A stretch of 64,000 bases of DNA. Origin: Isosphaeraceae bacterium. GTDB lineage: Bacteria; Planctomycetota; Planctomycetia; Isosphaerales; Isosphaeraceae. Below, piece after piece: positions 16,552-25,613 of this stretch. The notes below the pieces were generated by a model. The model did not search any database, was not told the DNA's origin, and worked only from the letters and a program-made list of their open reading frames with translations. The DNA is taken from the NCBI GenBank assembly GCA_031291845.1, contig JARLIH010000273.1, positions 36,612 through 100,611 of the forward strand, in the 5' to 3' direction. Position 1 is the first letter of the stretch. The number at the start of each line of letters is the position of its first letter. The translations under genes and the position numbers were made by a program.

Positions 16552-18420
16552 ATGTTTAAAACGCTCCGTTTCAGACTTCTCCTCGGAATTGCGCCGTTGC
16601 TGGCCATCATGGTCGGGCTGGGCCTCTGGGCCGTCGTGATGTTCACGAGGCTCGGCGGGCGCATCGACGTGATCCTGAAAGAGAACTATCGGAGCGTGCT
16701 GGCTGCCGAAGGCATGAAAGAGTCGCTCGAACGGATGGACTCAGCCCTTCTGTTCGCGATCGGCGGCGAAGAGCAGCGGGCCCACGAGCAATTTGATGAG
16801 TTCCGCCCGCTGTTCGAGAAGCACTTCGAAATCGAGCGGGGCAACGTGACCTTGCCCGGCGAGCAAGCGATGGTCGATCGCTTGACACGCCTGCGAACGG
16901 AATATTACGAGCAGGCCGCGCGGCTCTTCGCGCTCGGTCCGGCCGGCAAGGAGCAACGGACGCACCTTTACTTCGCGAAGATGCTGCCGCTGTTCCGGGA
17001 CATCAAGACGGCGGCAGACGACGTGCTCGAGCTCAACCAGCGGAACATGGAGGAGGAGAGCGCGCGGGCGAGGCGTGCGGCCTCGACCTCCACTCGCGTG
17101 ATGGCCTTCGCGCTCATCGGCGCATCGGTCGTGGCCACCGCGATCGCGCTGACGCTGAGCCGGTCGCTCCTCGGACCGATCGAGGCGGTGACCCAGGGCG
17201 CGCGCGCGATGGCGCGCGGTGACGTCGACCAGGTGGTTCCGGTGCTCTCGGGAGACGAGTTGGGCGAGCTTGCCGCCGCCTTCAACTCCATGGCGCGGAC
17301 GATCCGCGACTTCCGCCAGGCCGGCACCGCGCGACTGCTGCGCGCGCAGAAGACCGCGCAGGCCACGATCGACTCCTTCCCGGACCCCATCGTGGTCGTT
17401 GACCCGAGCGGCATGGTGGAGCGCGCCAACCCGGCGGCTCGACGCATCCTGGGCGTGGTGGCCACCAATGGGCCGTTGCCTTGGACTCCCCCGCCGCAGT
17501 TAAAGCCGGTGCTCGCGGACGTGCTCGGCGGCGGGACGGATTCTCTGCCCAGTGCGCTGGACCACGCCTTGTCGTTCCGAGACGACGGACAGGAGCGGTT
17601 CTTCCTCCCGCGCATCGTAGCGATTCGTGGCGATGCCAACGGCCTGATCGGGGCGGCCGTCGTGCTCACCGACGTGACCAAGTTCCGCCTGGTTGACCAG
17701 CTCAAGAGCGACATGGTCTCGACGGTCAGCCACGAGTTGAAGACCCCGCTGACCGGCGTGCAGATGGCCGTGCACCTTTTGCTGGAAGAATCGGTCGGCC
17801 CGCTCACCCCGAAGCAGGCCGAGCTGCTGATGGCCGCGCGCCAGGATTCGGAGCGGCTGCTGGCGATGATCAACGACTTGCTCGACCTGACGCGGATCGA
17901 GCAGGGACGCGTCGCTCTGGAGCTGCGACCGGTTGCGCCGGCCGACCTGGTCGCCGACGCGCTGGCCCGCTTCGAGCCCCAGGCCGAAAGCGAAGGCGTG
18001 ACGCTGTCCGCTTCGGTCGGTTTCGCACTGCCGCCGGTCCTGGCGGACGTCGAGCGTGTCGGACACGTGTTCGACAACCTCGTCGGTAACGCCTTGGCGC
18101 ACACCGAGCGGGGGGGCACCGTCCGGCTGACCGCCGCGGCGGACGACGGTCAGATGCGCTTCACCGTGGAGGACACCGGTGAGGGGATCGCCGCCGAGCA
18201 CCTGCCGCGTCTCTTCGAAAAGTTCTACCGCGTCCCCCACTCGCGGCACAGTCGAGGCGTGGGGCTGGGCCTGGCCATCACCCGCGAGATCGTCGCGGCC
18301 CACGGCGGACAGATCGAGGTCGCCAGCCAGCCCGGTCGCGGAACGACGTTCACCTTCACACTGCCGACAGCGCCCTCGAACGGAGATTTCCAGTCGGCCG
18401 GCGCGGTCGCCCGGGGCTAA
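16552..18420 (+). CDS. KinB-like membrane sensor histidine kinase
   Basis: About 622 residues. I prefer ATG 16552 (GGGAA eight bases before) to ATG 16519, which falls inside the -12 element of the predicted promoter. Order of domains: transmembrane helix 1 (about 8-28), a helical periplasmic sensor of about 150 residues, helix 2 (about 184-203), HAMP (LGPIEAVTQGARAMARGDVD), PAS (IDSFPDPIVVVDPSGMVERA), HisKA with phosphoacceptor His394 (STVSHELKTPLTGVQM), and HATPase with VFDNLVGNALAHTERGG, VEDTGEGI and GVGLGLAI. This is the architecture of KinB, partner of AlgB. Four bases separate it from the downstream KdpD-like gene, so the two are in one operon. The signal sensed is unknown. Confidence 0.92.
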   Translation: MFKTLRFRLLLGIAPLLAIMVGLGLWAVVMFTRLGGRIDVILKENYRSVLAAEGMKESLERMDSALLFAIGGEEQRAHEQFDEFRPLFEKHFEIERGNVTLPGEQAMVDRLTRLRTEYYEQAARLFALGPAGKEQRTHLYFAKMLPLFRDIKTAADDVLELNQRNMEEESARARRAASTSTRVMAFALIGASVVATAIALTLSRSLLGPIEAVTQGARAMARGDVDQVVPVLSGDELGELAAAFNSMARTIRDFRQAGTARLLRAQKTAQATIDSFPDPIVVVDPSGMVERANPAARRILGVVATNGPLPWTPPPQLKPVLADVLGGGTDSLPSALDHALSFRDDGQERFFLPRIVAIRGDANGLIGAAVVLTDVTKFRLVDQLKSDMVSTVSHELKTPLTGVQMAVHLLLEESVGPLTPKQAELLMAARQDSERLLAMINDLLDLTRIEQGRVALELRPVAPADLVADALARFEPQAESEGVTLSASVGFALPPVLADVERVGHVFDNLVGNALAHTERGGTVRLTAAADDGQMRFTVEDTGEGIAAEHLPRLFEKFYRVPHSRHSRGVGLGLAITREIVAAHGGQIEVASQPGRGTTFTFTLPTAPSNGDFQSAGAVARG

Positions 18421-18424
18421 GCGC

Positions 18425-19591
18425 ATGGCCGGTCGTCGTGGTGGAGACATTTCGCGTATGGCAACGGCCGAGCCCGCCCGACCAACACCCGAGCAGTTTC
18501 TCCACCTGATCCGCCGCCAGGAGCGGGGACGGCTCAAGGTCTACCTAGGCTCGTCGGCCGGCGTGGGCAAAACCTACGCGATGCTCCGCGAGGGACAACG
18601 CCTGAAGCAGCAAGGGGTCGACGTCGCCATCGGCATCGTCGAGACACACGGCCGCACCGACACCGCCGCGCAGATCGGCGAGCTCGAGGTCATTCCGCCC
18701 CGGACGATCGAGTACCGCGGCGTGACCCTGCGCGAAATGGACCTGGACGCGATCCTGGCGCGACGGCCGACGATTTGCCTCGTTGACGAGCTCGCCCACA
18801 CGAATGCGCCCGGGAGCCGGTTCGCCAAGCGCTACCAGGACGTCGAGGAGTTGCTCCGGGCGGGGATTCACGTCATCACCACGGTCAACGTCCAGCACCT
18901 GGAGAGCCTTTACGACGAGGTCGAACGCGCGACCGGCGTGAAGGTCAAGGAGCGTCTGCCCGACCACGTCCTGGCCGACGCGGACCAGATCGTGAATGTG
19001 GACGTCTCGGTCGAGGACCTGCTGGAACGATTGCAGGCGGGAAAGGTCTACCCCCCGGAACGCGCGGAGCGGGCGCTCCAGCATTTCTTCACGCCGGCCA
19101 ACCTGACGCGCCTGCGCGAGCTCACGATGACGGAGATCGCGCACCTGATCGACCGTCGCAGCCGGCGCGCTGAGGCAGACCGGGCGCCGCTCTCGGCGAC
19201 CGAACGCGTGATGGTCGGCCTCTCGAGCGGCGCCCCGAACGCCCCCGCCTTGTTGCGGCGGACGGCCCGGATTGCCGACAGGCTGAACGCGCCCTGGTAC
19301 TCGGTCTACATCCAGACGCCGACCGAGGACTTGACCAAGATCAATGCCGCGACCCAGCGCGCGATCAGCAACAACCTCGAGCTGGCTCAGCAGCTCGGCG
19401 GCGTTCCGATGACATTCCGCGGCCCCGACGTTGCGAGCACCATGGCCACCTTTGCGGCCGAATACGGCATCAAGGTGATCGTGATGGGCAAGAGCCGTCA
19501 GCCGTGGTATCGCCGTTTCCTCGGCGAGTCGATCCTGGAGCAGTTATTGCGCCGGATCGACGGGGTCGATGTGATGATCGTCGACGTCTGA
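18425..19591 (+). CDS. Stand-alone KdpD sensor domain plus universal stress protein domain
   Basis: About 388 residues (an alternative start at ATG 18458 is 11 residues shorter and has GGAG upstream). The first half is the KdpD N-terminal domain: GRLKVYLGSSAGVGKTYAML with a Walker A, DVAIGIVETHGR, EYRGVTLREMDLDAIL, CLVDELAHTNAPGSR, RYQDVEELL and TTVNVQHLESLYDEV. The second half is the USP domain (VMVGLSSGAPNAPALLRRTA; IKVIVMGKSRQPWYRR). The transmembrane, HisKA and HATPase parts of full KdpD are absent. In full-length KdpD this region binds nucleotide and c-di-AMP and tunes the kinase toward K+. No kdpFABC genes are visible, and the gene follows a complete KinB-like kinase, so it may act as a detached input module. 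That role is inference. Confidence 0.88.
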   Translation: MAGRRGGDISRMATAEPARPTPEQFLHLIRRQERGRLKVYLGSSAGVGKTYAMLREGQRLKQQGVDVAIGIVETHGRTDTAAQIGELEVIPPRTIEYRGVTLREMDLDAILARRPTICLVDELAHTNAPGSRFAKRYQDVEELLRAGIHVITTVNVQHLESLYDEVERATGVKVKERLPDHVLADADQIVNVDVSVEDLLERLQAGKVYPPERAERALQHFFTPANLTRLRELTMTEIAHLIDRRSRRAEADRAPLSATERVMVGLSSGAPNAPALLRRTARIADRLNAPWYSVYIQTPTEDLTKINAATQRAISNNLELAQQLGGVPMTFRGPDVASTMATFAAEYGIKVIVMGKSRQPWYRRFLGESILEQLLRRIDGVDVMIVDV

Positions 19592-19596
19592 GTCCG

Positions 19597-19617
19597 TCCG
19601 GCAAGACGTTTGCCGGA
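19597..19617. terminator. Hairpin between convergent genes
   Basis: TCCGGCAA (19597-19604) and TTGCCGGA (19610-19617) make a perfect eight-base stem with a five-base loop, in the 50-base gap between the KdpD-like gene (+) and the Spy-like gene (-). No T-run follows, so it may be a weak or bidirectional terminator. Confidence 0.45.
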
Positions 19618-19641
19618 AGAGGGTCGGCCGCAAGCCTGGCC

Positions 19642-20286
19642 TTACTGGCCCGGTCGGTCGAACTGCACTTCAAACGGCTCGCCGGTCAACGATTTCCAGA
19701 TTTTCTTCTGGTCGTCGGATAAGTGGGCAACCCCCTTTTCCGAGAAATCCTTCCGCGTTGCGTCGAACTTGATTCTCGCCTCGTCGAAGTTGTCCCGCGC
19801 GTCCTTCCGAATCTCGTCAAACCGCTGTCGGGCCTGGGCGTCCAGATCGCGGATCCGCTGTTTCTGCTCGTCCGTGAGTTGAAGCCTGGACTGGATGACC
19901 GGGTCCGTGAACGACCAAATTCCGCGCTGCTGAAGCACGATCTGGTCGTAGCGCTGGGATTGCTCCGGTGTCATCGCGAGCGCTGACTTCACATCGTCGG
20001 CGACCGACTTGACAAGCGCACGGAACTTCGCGGGCCGTTCGTCCTCGGGCAGCTCGCGCACCGCCGACATCTGGTCGCGGTACTTCTCGACGATCTGTTG
20101 AATCGAATCCTGGACCTTGGCGGTTTGCTCCGCCGTGAACTTGAGCTCCTTCTGCACGTTGGGCGCCCTGACGACGAACGCCCCCGCGGCCCCCATGCCG
20201 AATCCACGTCCTTGCTGGGCCGAGGCCGAGTTGCCCGGTAGGGACAACCAGGCCGCCACCAGAGCCACCCTGCCGACCATTCGCAT
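19642..20286 (-). CDS. Exported Spy/CpxP-like protein with LTxxQ-type helices
   Basis: About 214 residues. ATG 20286 is chosen because GGAGG lies nine bases upstream and a signal peptide follows at once (MRMVGRVALVAAWLSLPGNS, then ASAQQ). The mature protein is mostly helical and charged, with four repeats of an (L/F/M)(T/S)xEQ-like motif: KFTAEQTAKVQDSI, AMTPEQSQRYDQI, QLTDEQKQRIRDL and HLSDDQKKIWKSL. This resembles periplasmic Spy/CpxP chaperone-like proteins. Similar proteins are common in planctomycetes without known function. It lies last in a long - strand gene run, 107 bases after the esterase. Confidence 0.7.
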   Translation of the reverse strand: MRMVGRVALVAAWLSLPGNSASAQQGRGFGMGAAGAFVVRAPNVQKELKFTAEQTAKVQDSIQQIVEKYRDQMSAVRELPEDERPAKFRALVKSVADDVKSALAMTPEQSQRYDQIVLQQRGIWSFTDPVIQSRLQLTDEQKQRIRDLDAQARQRFDEIRKDARDNFDEARIKFDATRKDFSEKGVAHLSDDQKKIWKSLTGEPFEVQFDRPGQ

Positions 20287-20393
20287 CGCAGCACCTCCTC
20301 TTCCTTGCTCAAGAGCACGGAGCGTCCGCTCGGTCGTCGGATCGAGCGCGAGCCTCGAAGCGATCGAGAGTGCATCTCTGCCGTCCGTCGAGC

Positions 20394-21293
20394 TCAGCGG
20401 GATGGCTTCTCCGGCCGATCGAGCAGTCCCCGGCTTTTCAGCCACGCAGCGCAGCGCTCGGGCCACTGCGAACAAGGGTCCTCGCTCGGCCGCAGACCGA
20501 ACCCGTGCCCGCCGGTCGCGTAGACGTGGAGCTCGGCCGGCACGCCCGCCCGCTTGAGCGCTGTGTACAGGGCGATGCTGTTCTCAGGACCGATCGGGTC
20601 GTTGCCCGCATGAGCGAGGAACGTCGGCGGCGTCTTCGACGTCACGCGAATCTCGGGCTTGAGGCTGCCCTTCTCCTCGAGGTAGGCCGGGTAGACCAGG
20701 ACGGCGAAATCCGGCCGGCATGAGACTCGGTCGGCCGCATCGACAGCGTCGTATTGACGCTCGTCAAAGTGAGTCATGGCCGAGGCGGAGAGATGTCCTC
20801 CGGCCGAGAAACCGAGGATTCCGATCCGATCGGGATCGAGGCGCCAGTCCTGCGCATGCGACCGGATGATGCTGAGCGCGCGTTGTGCATCCTGGAGCGG
20901 CGCGCGGCGGGGGGCTGGATCTTGGCGCGGGGGCACGCGGTACTTCAACACGATGCCTGTCACACCGATCGAGTTCAGCCAGGTCGCGACTTCTTCCCCT
21001 TCGAGGTCCCAGGCCAGGATCTGGTAGCCGCCGCCGGGGCAGATCAAGACCGACGTGCCGGTGTCTTTGTCCGCCGGCGGGCGAAAGATCGTGATGCTGG
21101 GCCTGGAGACGTTCGTGATCCGCTGAACGTCCCGCTGCCCCGGCCTTTTCGGTGCCAGCGTCTCCTCGCCGATCACCTCCGTTTCGCCGGGCACGGTGCC
21201 GGGCCAGAGCTCCAGCGTGGTCTGAGCCCCCGCGCTGCGCGGACAGAGAACGATCGCGAGCAGGATCAGCCAAGCGCAGGTGCTGGTTTTCAT
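20394..21293 (-). CDS. Secreted alpha/beta-hydrolase esterase (acetyl-xylan-esterase-like)
   Basis: 299 residues with a signal peptide (MKTSTCAWLILLAIVLCPRS). The fold's catalytic elements are visible: oxyanion region ICPGGGYQ, nucleophile Ser163 in GFSAGGH, Asp232 in HAGNDPI and His263 in TGGHGFG. The N-terminal LWPGTVPGE and the GGGY segment are typical of the BD-FAE/Axe-type carbohydrate esterases found in polysaccharide clusters. It probably removes acetyl or similar esters from sugars. It follows the DUF1501 gene by 26 bases, and a sialate O-acetylesterase lies further upstream on the same strand, which supports a role in deacetylating a glycan. The exact substrate cannot be read from sequence. 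Confidence 0.82.
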   Translation of the reverse strand: MKTSTCAWLILLAIVLCPRSAGAQTTLELWPGTVPGETEVIGEETLAPKRPGQRDVQRITNVSRPSITIFRPPADKDTGTSVLICPGGGYQILAWDLEGEEVATWLNSIGVTGIVLKYRVPPRQDPAPRRAPLQDAQRALSIIRSHAQDWRLDPDRIGILGFSAGGHLSASAMTHFDERQYDAVDAADRVSCRPDFAVLVYPAYLEEKGSLKPEIRVTSKTPPTFLAHAGNDPIGPENSIALYTALKRAGVPAELHVYATGGHGFGLRPSEDPCSQWPERCAAWLKSRGLLDRPEKPSR

Positions 21294-21319
21294 CGGTAGG
21301 CGTTCCTCGCGGCAGGCCT

Positions 21320-22783
21320 TCAGACGAGGATTTCCCGGATGACGTGGCCGTGAACGTCGGTCAGGCGCCGCTGCGCTCCGTTATGGTAGTAGGTCAGCCG
21401 TTCGTGGTCGAGCCCAAGGAGGTTGAGCAACGTGGCGTGGAAATCGTGTACGGTCACGACCTTCTCGACCGCCTGGTGGCCGAACTCGTCGGTCGCCCCA
21501 TAGCTGAATGCACGTTTGACGCCCGCGCCCGCAAGCCACGCGGTGAATCCCTTCGGGTTGTGGTCGCGTCCCTGTGCACCCTTCTGAAAGGTGGGCATCC
21601 GGCCGAACTCGGTCGTCCAGACGACGAGCGTGTCGTCGAGCATCCCGCGCGATTTCAGGTCCCTGAGCAGGGCCGCGGCGGGTTTGTCGAGGACGGGGCC
21701 GTGGCGGTCGTAATCGGCCTTGATCCGCTTGTGGCCGTCCCAATTCTGGACCCCTTCGCCCATCGCGAAGGCCCCGTTGAAGAGCGTGACGAACCGGACG
21801 CCCCGTTCCAGGAGCCTGCGGGCGAGCAGGCAATTGCGGGCAAAGCCCGCCTGGATTGGGTTCGGGTGGTCGACGCCGTACAGGTCGCGAGTCGCGGCCG
21901 ACTCGCGCGCGAGGTCCGAGACCTCGGGCGCACTGAGCTGCATGCGCGCGGCGAGCTCGTACGCCGCGATCCGCGCGGCGAGGTCCGAGTCGCCGGGGTT
22001 CCGATTGAGGTGCTCTTCGTTCAGAACGCGCAGAAAGTCCTTTGTGGCTCGGTCCGCCGAGGCGTTCACACGCGCAGGGCGCTCGAGGTGGCGTATCGGC
22101 TGACCGGCGTTGAACGCGGTCCCCTGGTAGACCGCCGGGAGAAACCCATTCGTCCAGTTCGCCGGCCCCTGCTGCGGCACGCCACGCGGGTCGGGAATGG
22201 CGACGTACGCGGGCAAGTCCTGGCTCTCGGTTCCCAGCGCATAGGCCGCCCAAGCCCCGACGCTCGGGAATCCTTCGAGCGTGAACCCGGTGCTCATGAA
22301 CATCTCGCCCGGCCCGTGCGTGTTCGTCTTCGAGGTGAGCGAATGGATGAAGCACAGGTCGTCAGCGCATCCCGCAAGCTCGGGGAGAAGGTCGGAAATC
22401 ATCTTCCCTGACTCACCGCGTGGCTTGAACTCCCAAGGACTGCGCGCGAGGTTGCCGTTCTCCCCCTGAAAGGTGATCAGCTTGTCCACCCCAGGCAGCG
22501 GCTGTCCGTCGCGCTTGAGCAGCTCGGGCTTGTAGTCAAACGTGTCGAGGTGGCTCACCGCTCCGGTGCAGAAGATCTGGACGATCCGCTTCGCCTTCGC
22601 GGGAAAGTGCGGCGGTTTCGCGAGGAGCGGGTTCGTGGCCCCGGCTTCGGACGCGAGCAGACCCTCTTGGGCCAGCAGTCCGCACAATGCCACGTTGCCG
22701 AGTCCGCCGGCCATCTGACCCAGAAAGCGACGCCGGTCGAGCAGGTGCAGGCCGGAGGCGGGCGCTGAGGATTTCATCGGCAT
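21320..22783 (-). CDS. DUF1501 exported protein (intact)
   Basis: About 487 residues from ATG 22783 (GAGG six bases before). Tat signal: [20 protein letters not shown]. Family motifs: [80 protein letters not shown] and [20 protein letters not shown]. It ends with [20 protein letters not shown], the usual C-terminal region of the long subgroup. It is the intact counterpart of the broken gene at 6098-7459 and follows its DUF1549/DUF1553 partner by 42 bases. DUF1501 proteins share the alkaline phosphatase/sulfatase fold, but no activity has been firmly assigned to the family as far as I know. Confidence 0.9.
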   Translation of the reverse strand: MPMKSSAPASGLHLLDRRRFLGQMAGGLGNVALCGLLAQEGLLASEAGATNPLLAKPPHFPAKAKRIVQIFCTGAVSHLDTFDYKPELLKRDGQPLPGVDKLITFQGENGNLARSPWEFKPRGESGKMISDLLPELAGCADDLCFIHSLTSKTNTHGPGEMFMSTGFTLEGFPSVGAWAAYALGTESQDLPAYVAIPDPRGVPQQGPANWTNGFLPAVYQGTAFNAGQPIRHLERPARVNASADRATKDFLRVLNEEHLNRNPGDSDLAARIAAYELAARMQLSAPEVSDLARESAATRDLYGVDHPNPIQAGFARNCLLARRLLERGVRFVTLFNGAFAMGEGVQNWDGHKRIKADYDRHGPVLDKPAAALLRDLKSRGMLDDTLVVWTTEFGRMPTFQKGAQGRDHNPKGFTAWLAGAGVKRAFSYGATDEFGHQAVEKVVTVHDFHATLLNLLGLDHERLTYYHNGAQRRLTDVHGHVIREILV

Positions 22784-22825
22784 GGGCCTCGCTGCGTCAG
22801 GTAAGTTCGTCAAAAAACGAGTCTA

Positions 22826-25594
22826 TTATTGGACATATAGGAACTCGTTTGCGTTATAGAGTCCTCGGCAAAGCGCCGCTGTGCCGTGCATGCGTGCCAG
22901 CACAACGGCCGCCGCGCGTTCCTCCGCGGTCGGGCGCCGGCCGAACGCCAACAGGAATCCGCGGTCGACTTGCCGCCCGAGGTCCTTCCCGACCTCGCGC
23001 TCCAGGCGCTCCGCAAACGCCTCCGCCTGGTCGATCACGAACGAACCGTTCAGGAGGTTCAGCGCCTGAAGCGCGGTCGTCGACACCGTCCGCCGCGGCA
23101 TGACCAGGGCCGAGTCGGGGCAATCGAAAGCACCGAGGGTCGGATCCTGCTGGCTGCGCGGACGGAACTGGTAGACCATCCGGCGGAACTCGTCAGGGCC
23201 AAGATTCGCCTTCGGCTTGTACACGTGAACGTAGTTTGTATTCGATTCCCAGAGGTCGTACCCGGGCCCGCCCATTCGGCCATTCATCGTGCCGCTCACG
23301 GTCAGGATGGCGTCGCGGAGCGGCTCGGCCTCGAGCCTGCGCGGGGAGGAGCGCCAGAGGTAGACGTTGTCGCGGTCGGTCCTCAGTGCCCGATTGTCGA
23401 TTCGGCTCGACTGGCGGTACGCGGACGAGAGCAGGATCAGGCGATGGATCGGCTTAAGCGTGAATCCGCCGTCCACGTACTGGCCCGCCAGCCAGTCGAG
23501 CAACTCCGGGTGGGAGGGGCGGCCGCCGTTGAAACCAAAGTCGCTCGGGGTCGCCACCAAGCCCCGGCCGAAGTGGTAGTGCCAGACGCGGTTGACCATC
23601 ACACGGGCGGGAAGCGGGTTCGACGGGTCGCCGATCCAGCGCGCCAGCGCGGCCCGCCGGTCACTGTCCTTGGCCGACGCCGGAACGACCAGAGGAGGTC
23701 CGACGGAACGGATTGCGGACGGTACGACCTCGTCGCCCGGCTGCATCGGGTCTCCCCGGCGCAGCAAGCGGGTCGATCCTGGCTCTGTGAACGTTCCCGC
23801 GTAGACCTTGCGCGTGCTCCCCAGCGCGGCGAGCCGCACCCTCAACGCGTCCTGCCTCTGGAGCAGGGCCGCCGCCTCGCCGCTCGTTGCAGCAGGTTCC
23901 AACCCGCGATCGCCCGATGAGGCAACGACGTGCCAATCGCCGGGCGTCTTCGCAACTTCGATGTAATACTCGCTTGGAACCCTGTCCTGGTACACACCGT
24001 CCCGATCGCGGCCCCAGACGATGCGGTCGATCGTCTCGACCCGCGGCAGTTCAATCTGGGCCCACCCCTTGCGCGCGACACGCGAGATCCAGCTTCGGCC
24101 GTTGCCGTAGCGTCCGTCATTCAGATGATCGATCTTGTGGATGGCGGCATTGGGATACTCGGACGAGGCCGAGGCCTTCGAGCCGTACGACGCCAGCGCG
24201 ACGTTCCGCGGCGATGCCTCGGCGCTCCAGACCTCGAGCTCATCGAGGCACGGTTCGTTCGGGTCGATCGTGGCAAGAACGGTGAACCGAACGAAGCGCG
24301 CTTCAACGGGCACGAACCGGTCGACGTTCCGCCGGGAATTCGCGCGCGCACGGCCCGGCATCCCCGCGTCGGGGCGTGCCATCGGCTCGAGGTCGTCGAT
24401 CTCGCGATCGATCCGCGCAAGCTCCACCCTGGCGTCGGCGGCCTCCTGCCGGCGCTCGGGCGTATCTTCGGCCTTCACGTCGCGTTCCGAATGCTGCACG
24501 CCGGCAAGCACTGCCTGGAGGCCGTAGTAGTCTTTCTGCGTGATTGGATCAAACTTGTGATCATGACATCGCGCACAGTTCACGGTCAGGCCGAGGAAGG
24601 CCGAGCCGGTGGCGGCGATCATGTCGTCGAGGTCGTCCATGCGCTGTTGCAGCTTTCCCTCGACCGTCGCGTTCCCGACCTCGTCGTGCGTGCCGCCGAC
24701 CAGGAAGCCGGTCGCCGCCTGTGTCAACCAGTCGGAGCCGTTCAACGTATCACCGGCGAGCTGCTCCAGCACGAAGCGGGGCAGGGGGGTGTCTCGGTTG
24801 AACGCACGGATGACATAGTCGCGGAACGGCCACGCGTTCGGGCGGACGTGGTTCATCTCATACCCTTCGCTCTCGCCGAACCGGACCACGTCCAGCCAGT
24901 GACGCCCCCAGCGCTCGCCGTAACGCGGCGAGGCGAGCAGGCGCTCGACGAGCGCCTCGTAGGCGAGGGGCGATGGGTTGTTGACGAACGTCTCCACCTC
25001 TTCGGGGGTCGGCGGTAGTCCGATCACGTCGAAGTAGGTGCGGCGGATCAGGGTCGCTCGATCCGCTTCGGGAGCCGGCGCGAGACCTTGTTCCTTGAGC
25101 TTTGCGAGAACAAATGCGTCGACCGGAGACCGAGCCCACGACGAGCCCGCGACGTTGGGGGGCACGGGCCGCCCGATCGGGCGCAGCGACCACCAGTCGG
25201 GTCCGGCCCGACGGGGAGTCAACGGTTCCTGCCCGTATGGAGCGCCTGCGTTGACCCACGCTCGAAACACCGCGACTTGCTCGGCCGTCAACGGGTTCTT
25301 GGGAGGCATCTCGCCCGCCGAGAGCTTTTCGATGAGCAAACTTTCCTCCGGCTTGCCCGACTCGATCCCAGGGCCGCTCTCCCCCCCCGCAAGCAGTGTC
25401 GCGCGGCGCGTGAGGTCGAGCTTCCCTTTCCGGGTGTCGCTCCCGTGGCAGGCGAGACATTTACCGGTCAGGATGAGACCAACCTGTTCGCTCAACGCCT
25501 TCGCGTCCGGCGGGACCGAAACCGGGCCCGTCTGCGCGTTGACGGTGATTTGCGACAAGAGAATGACCAGAAAGAGGCCGAGTCGGGATCGCAT
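22826..25594 (-). CDS. Cytochrome-like PSCyt1 plus DUF1549/DUF1553 protein
   Basis: 922 residues. Signal peptide (MRSRLGLFLVILLSQITVNA), then a planctomycete cytochrome-c-like domain with CLACH at residues 46-50 and GEMPPKNPLTAEQVAVFRAW. DUF1549 follows (ATLIRRTYFDVIGLPPTPEE; TVNCARCHDHKFDPITQKDY). A discoidin-like (F5/8 type C) insert sits in the middle (RFVRFTVLATIDPNEPCLDE; WISRVARKGWAQIELPRVET). DUF1553 closes it (NPLPARVMVNRVWHYHFGRG; FGFNGGRPSHPELLDWLAGQ; ALQALNLLNGSFV). The insert suggests binding to a carbohydrate. Tightly spaced between the HEAT/haem gene (20 bases) and DUF1501 (42 bases). The CxxCH motifs predict haem or metal binding outside the cytoplasm. Confidence 0.88.
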   Translation of the reverse strand: MRSRLGLFLVILLSQITVNAQTGPVSVPPDAKALSEQVGLILTGKCLACHGSDTRKGKLDLTRRATLLAGGESGPGIESGKPEESLLIEKLSAGEMPPKNPLTAEQVAVFRAWVNAGAPYGQEPLTPRRAGPDWWSLRPIGRPVPPNVAGSSWARSPVDAFVLAKLKEQGLAPAPEADRATLIRRTYFDVIGLPPTPEEVETFVNNPSPLAYEALVERLLASPRYGERWGRHWLDVVRFGESEGYEMNHVRPNAWPFRDYVIRAFNRDTPLPRFVLEQLAGDTLNGSDWLTQAATGFLVGGTHDEVGNATVEGKLQQRMDDLDDMIAATGSAFLGLTVNCARCHDHKFDPITQKDYYGLQAVLAGVQHSERDVKAEDTPERRQEAADARVELARIDREIDDLEPMARPDAGMPGRARANSRRNVDRFVPVEARFVRFTVLATIDPNEPCLDELEVWSAEASPRNVALASYGSKASASSEYPNAAIHKIDHLNDGRYGNGRSWISRVARKGWAQIELPRVETIDRIVWGRDRDGVYQDRVPSEYYIEVAKTPGDWHVVASSGDRGLEPAATSGEAAALLQRQDALRVRLAALGSTRKVYAGTFTEPGSTRLLRRGDPMQPGDEVVPSAIRSVGPPLVVPASAKDSDRRAALARWIGDPSNPLPARVMVNRVWHYHFGRGLVATPSDFGFNGGRPSHPELLDWLAGQYVDGGFTLKPIHRLILLSSAYRQSSRIDNRALRTDRDNVYLWRSSPRRLEAEPLRDAILTVSGTMNGRMGGPGYDLWESNTNYVHVYKPKANLGPDEFRRMVYQFRPRSQQDPTLGAFDCPDSALVMPRRTVSTTALQALNLLNGSFVIDQAEAFAERLEREVGKDLGRQVDRGFLLAFGRRPTAEERAAAVVLARMHGTAALCRGLYNANEFLYVQ

Positions 25595-25613
25595 CGTGCC
25601 GGCCCTCCGCCGT

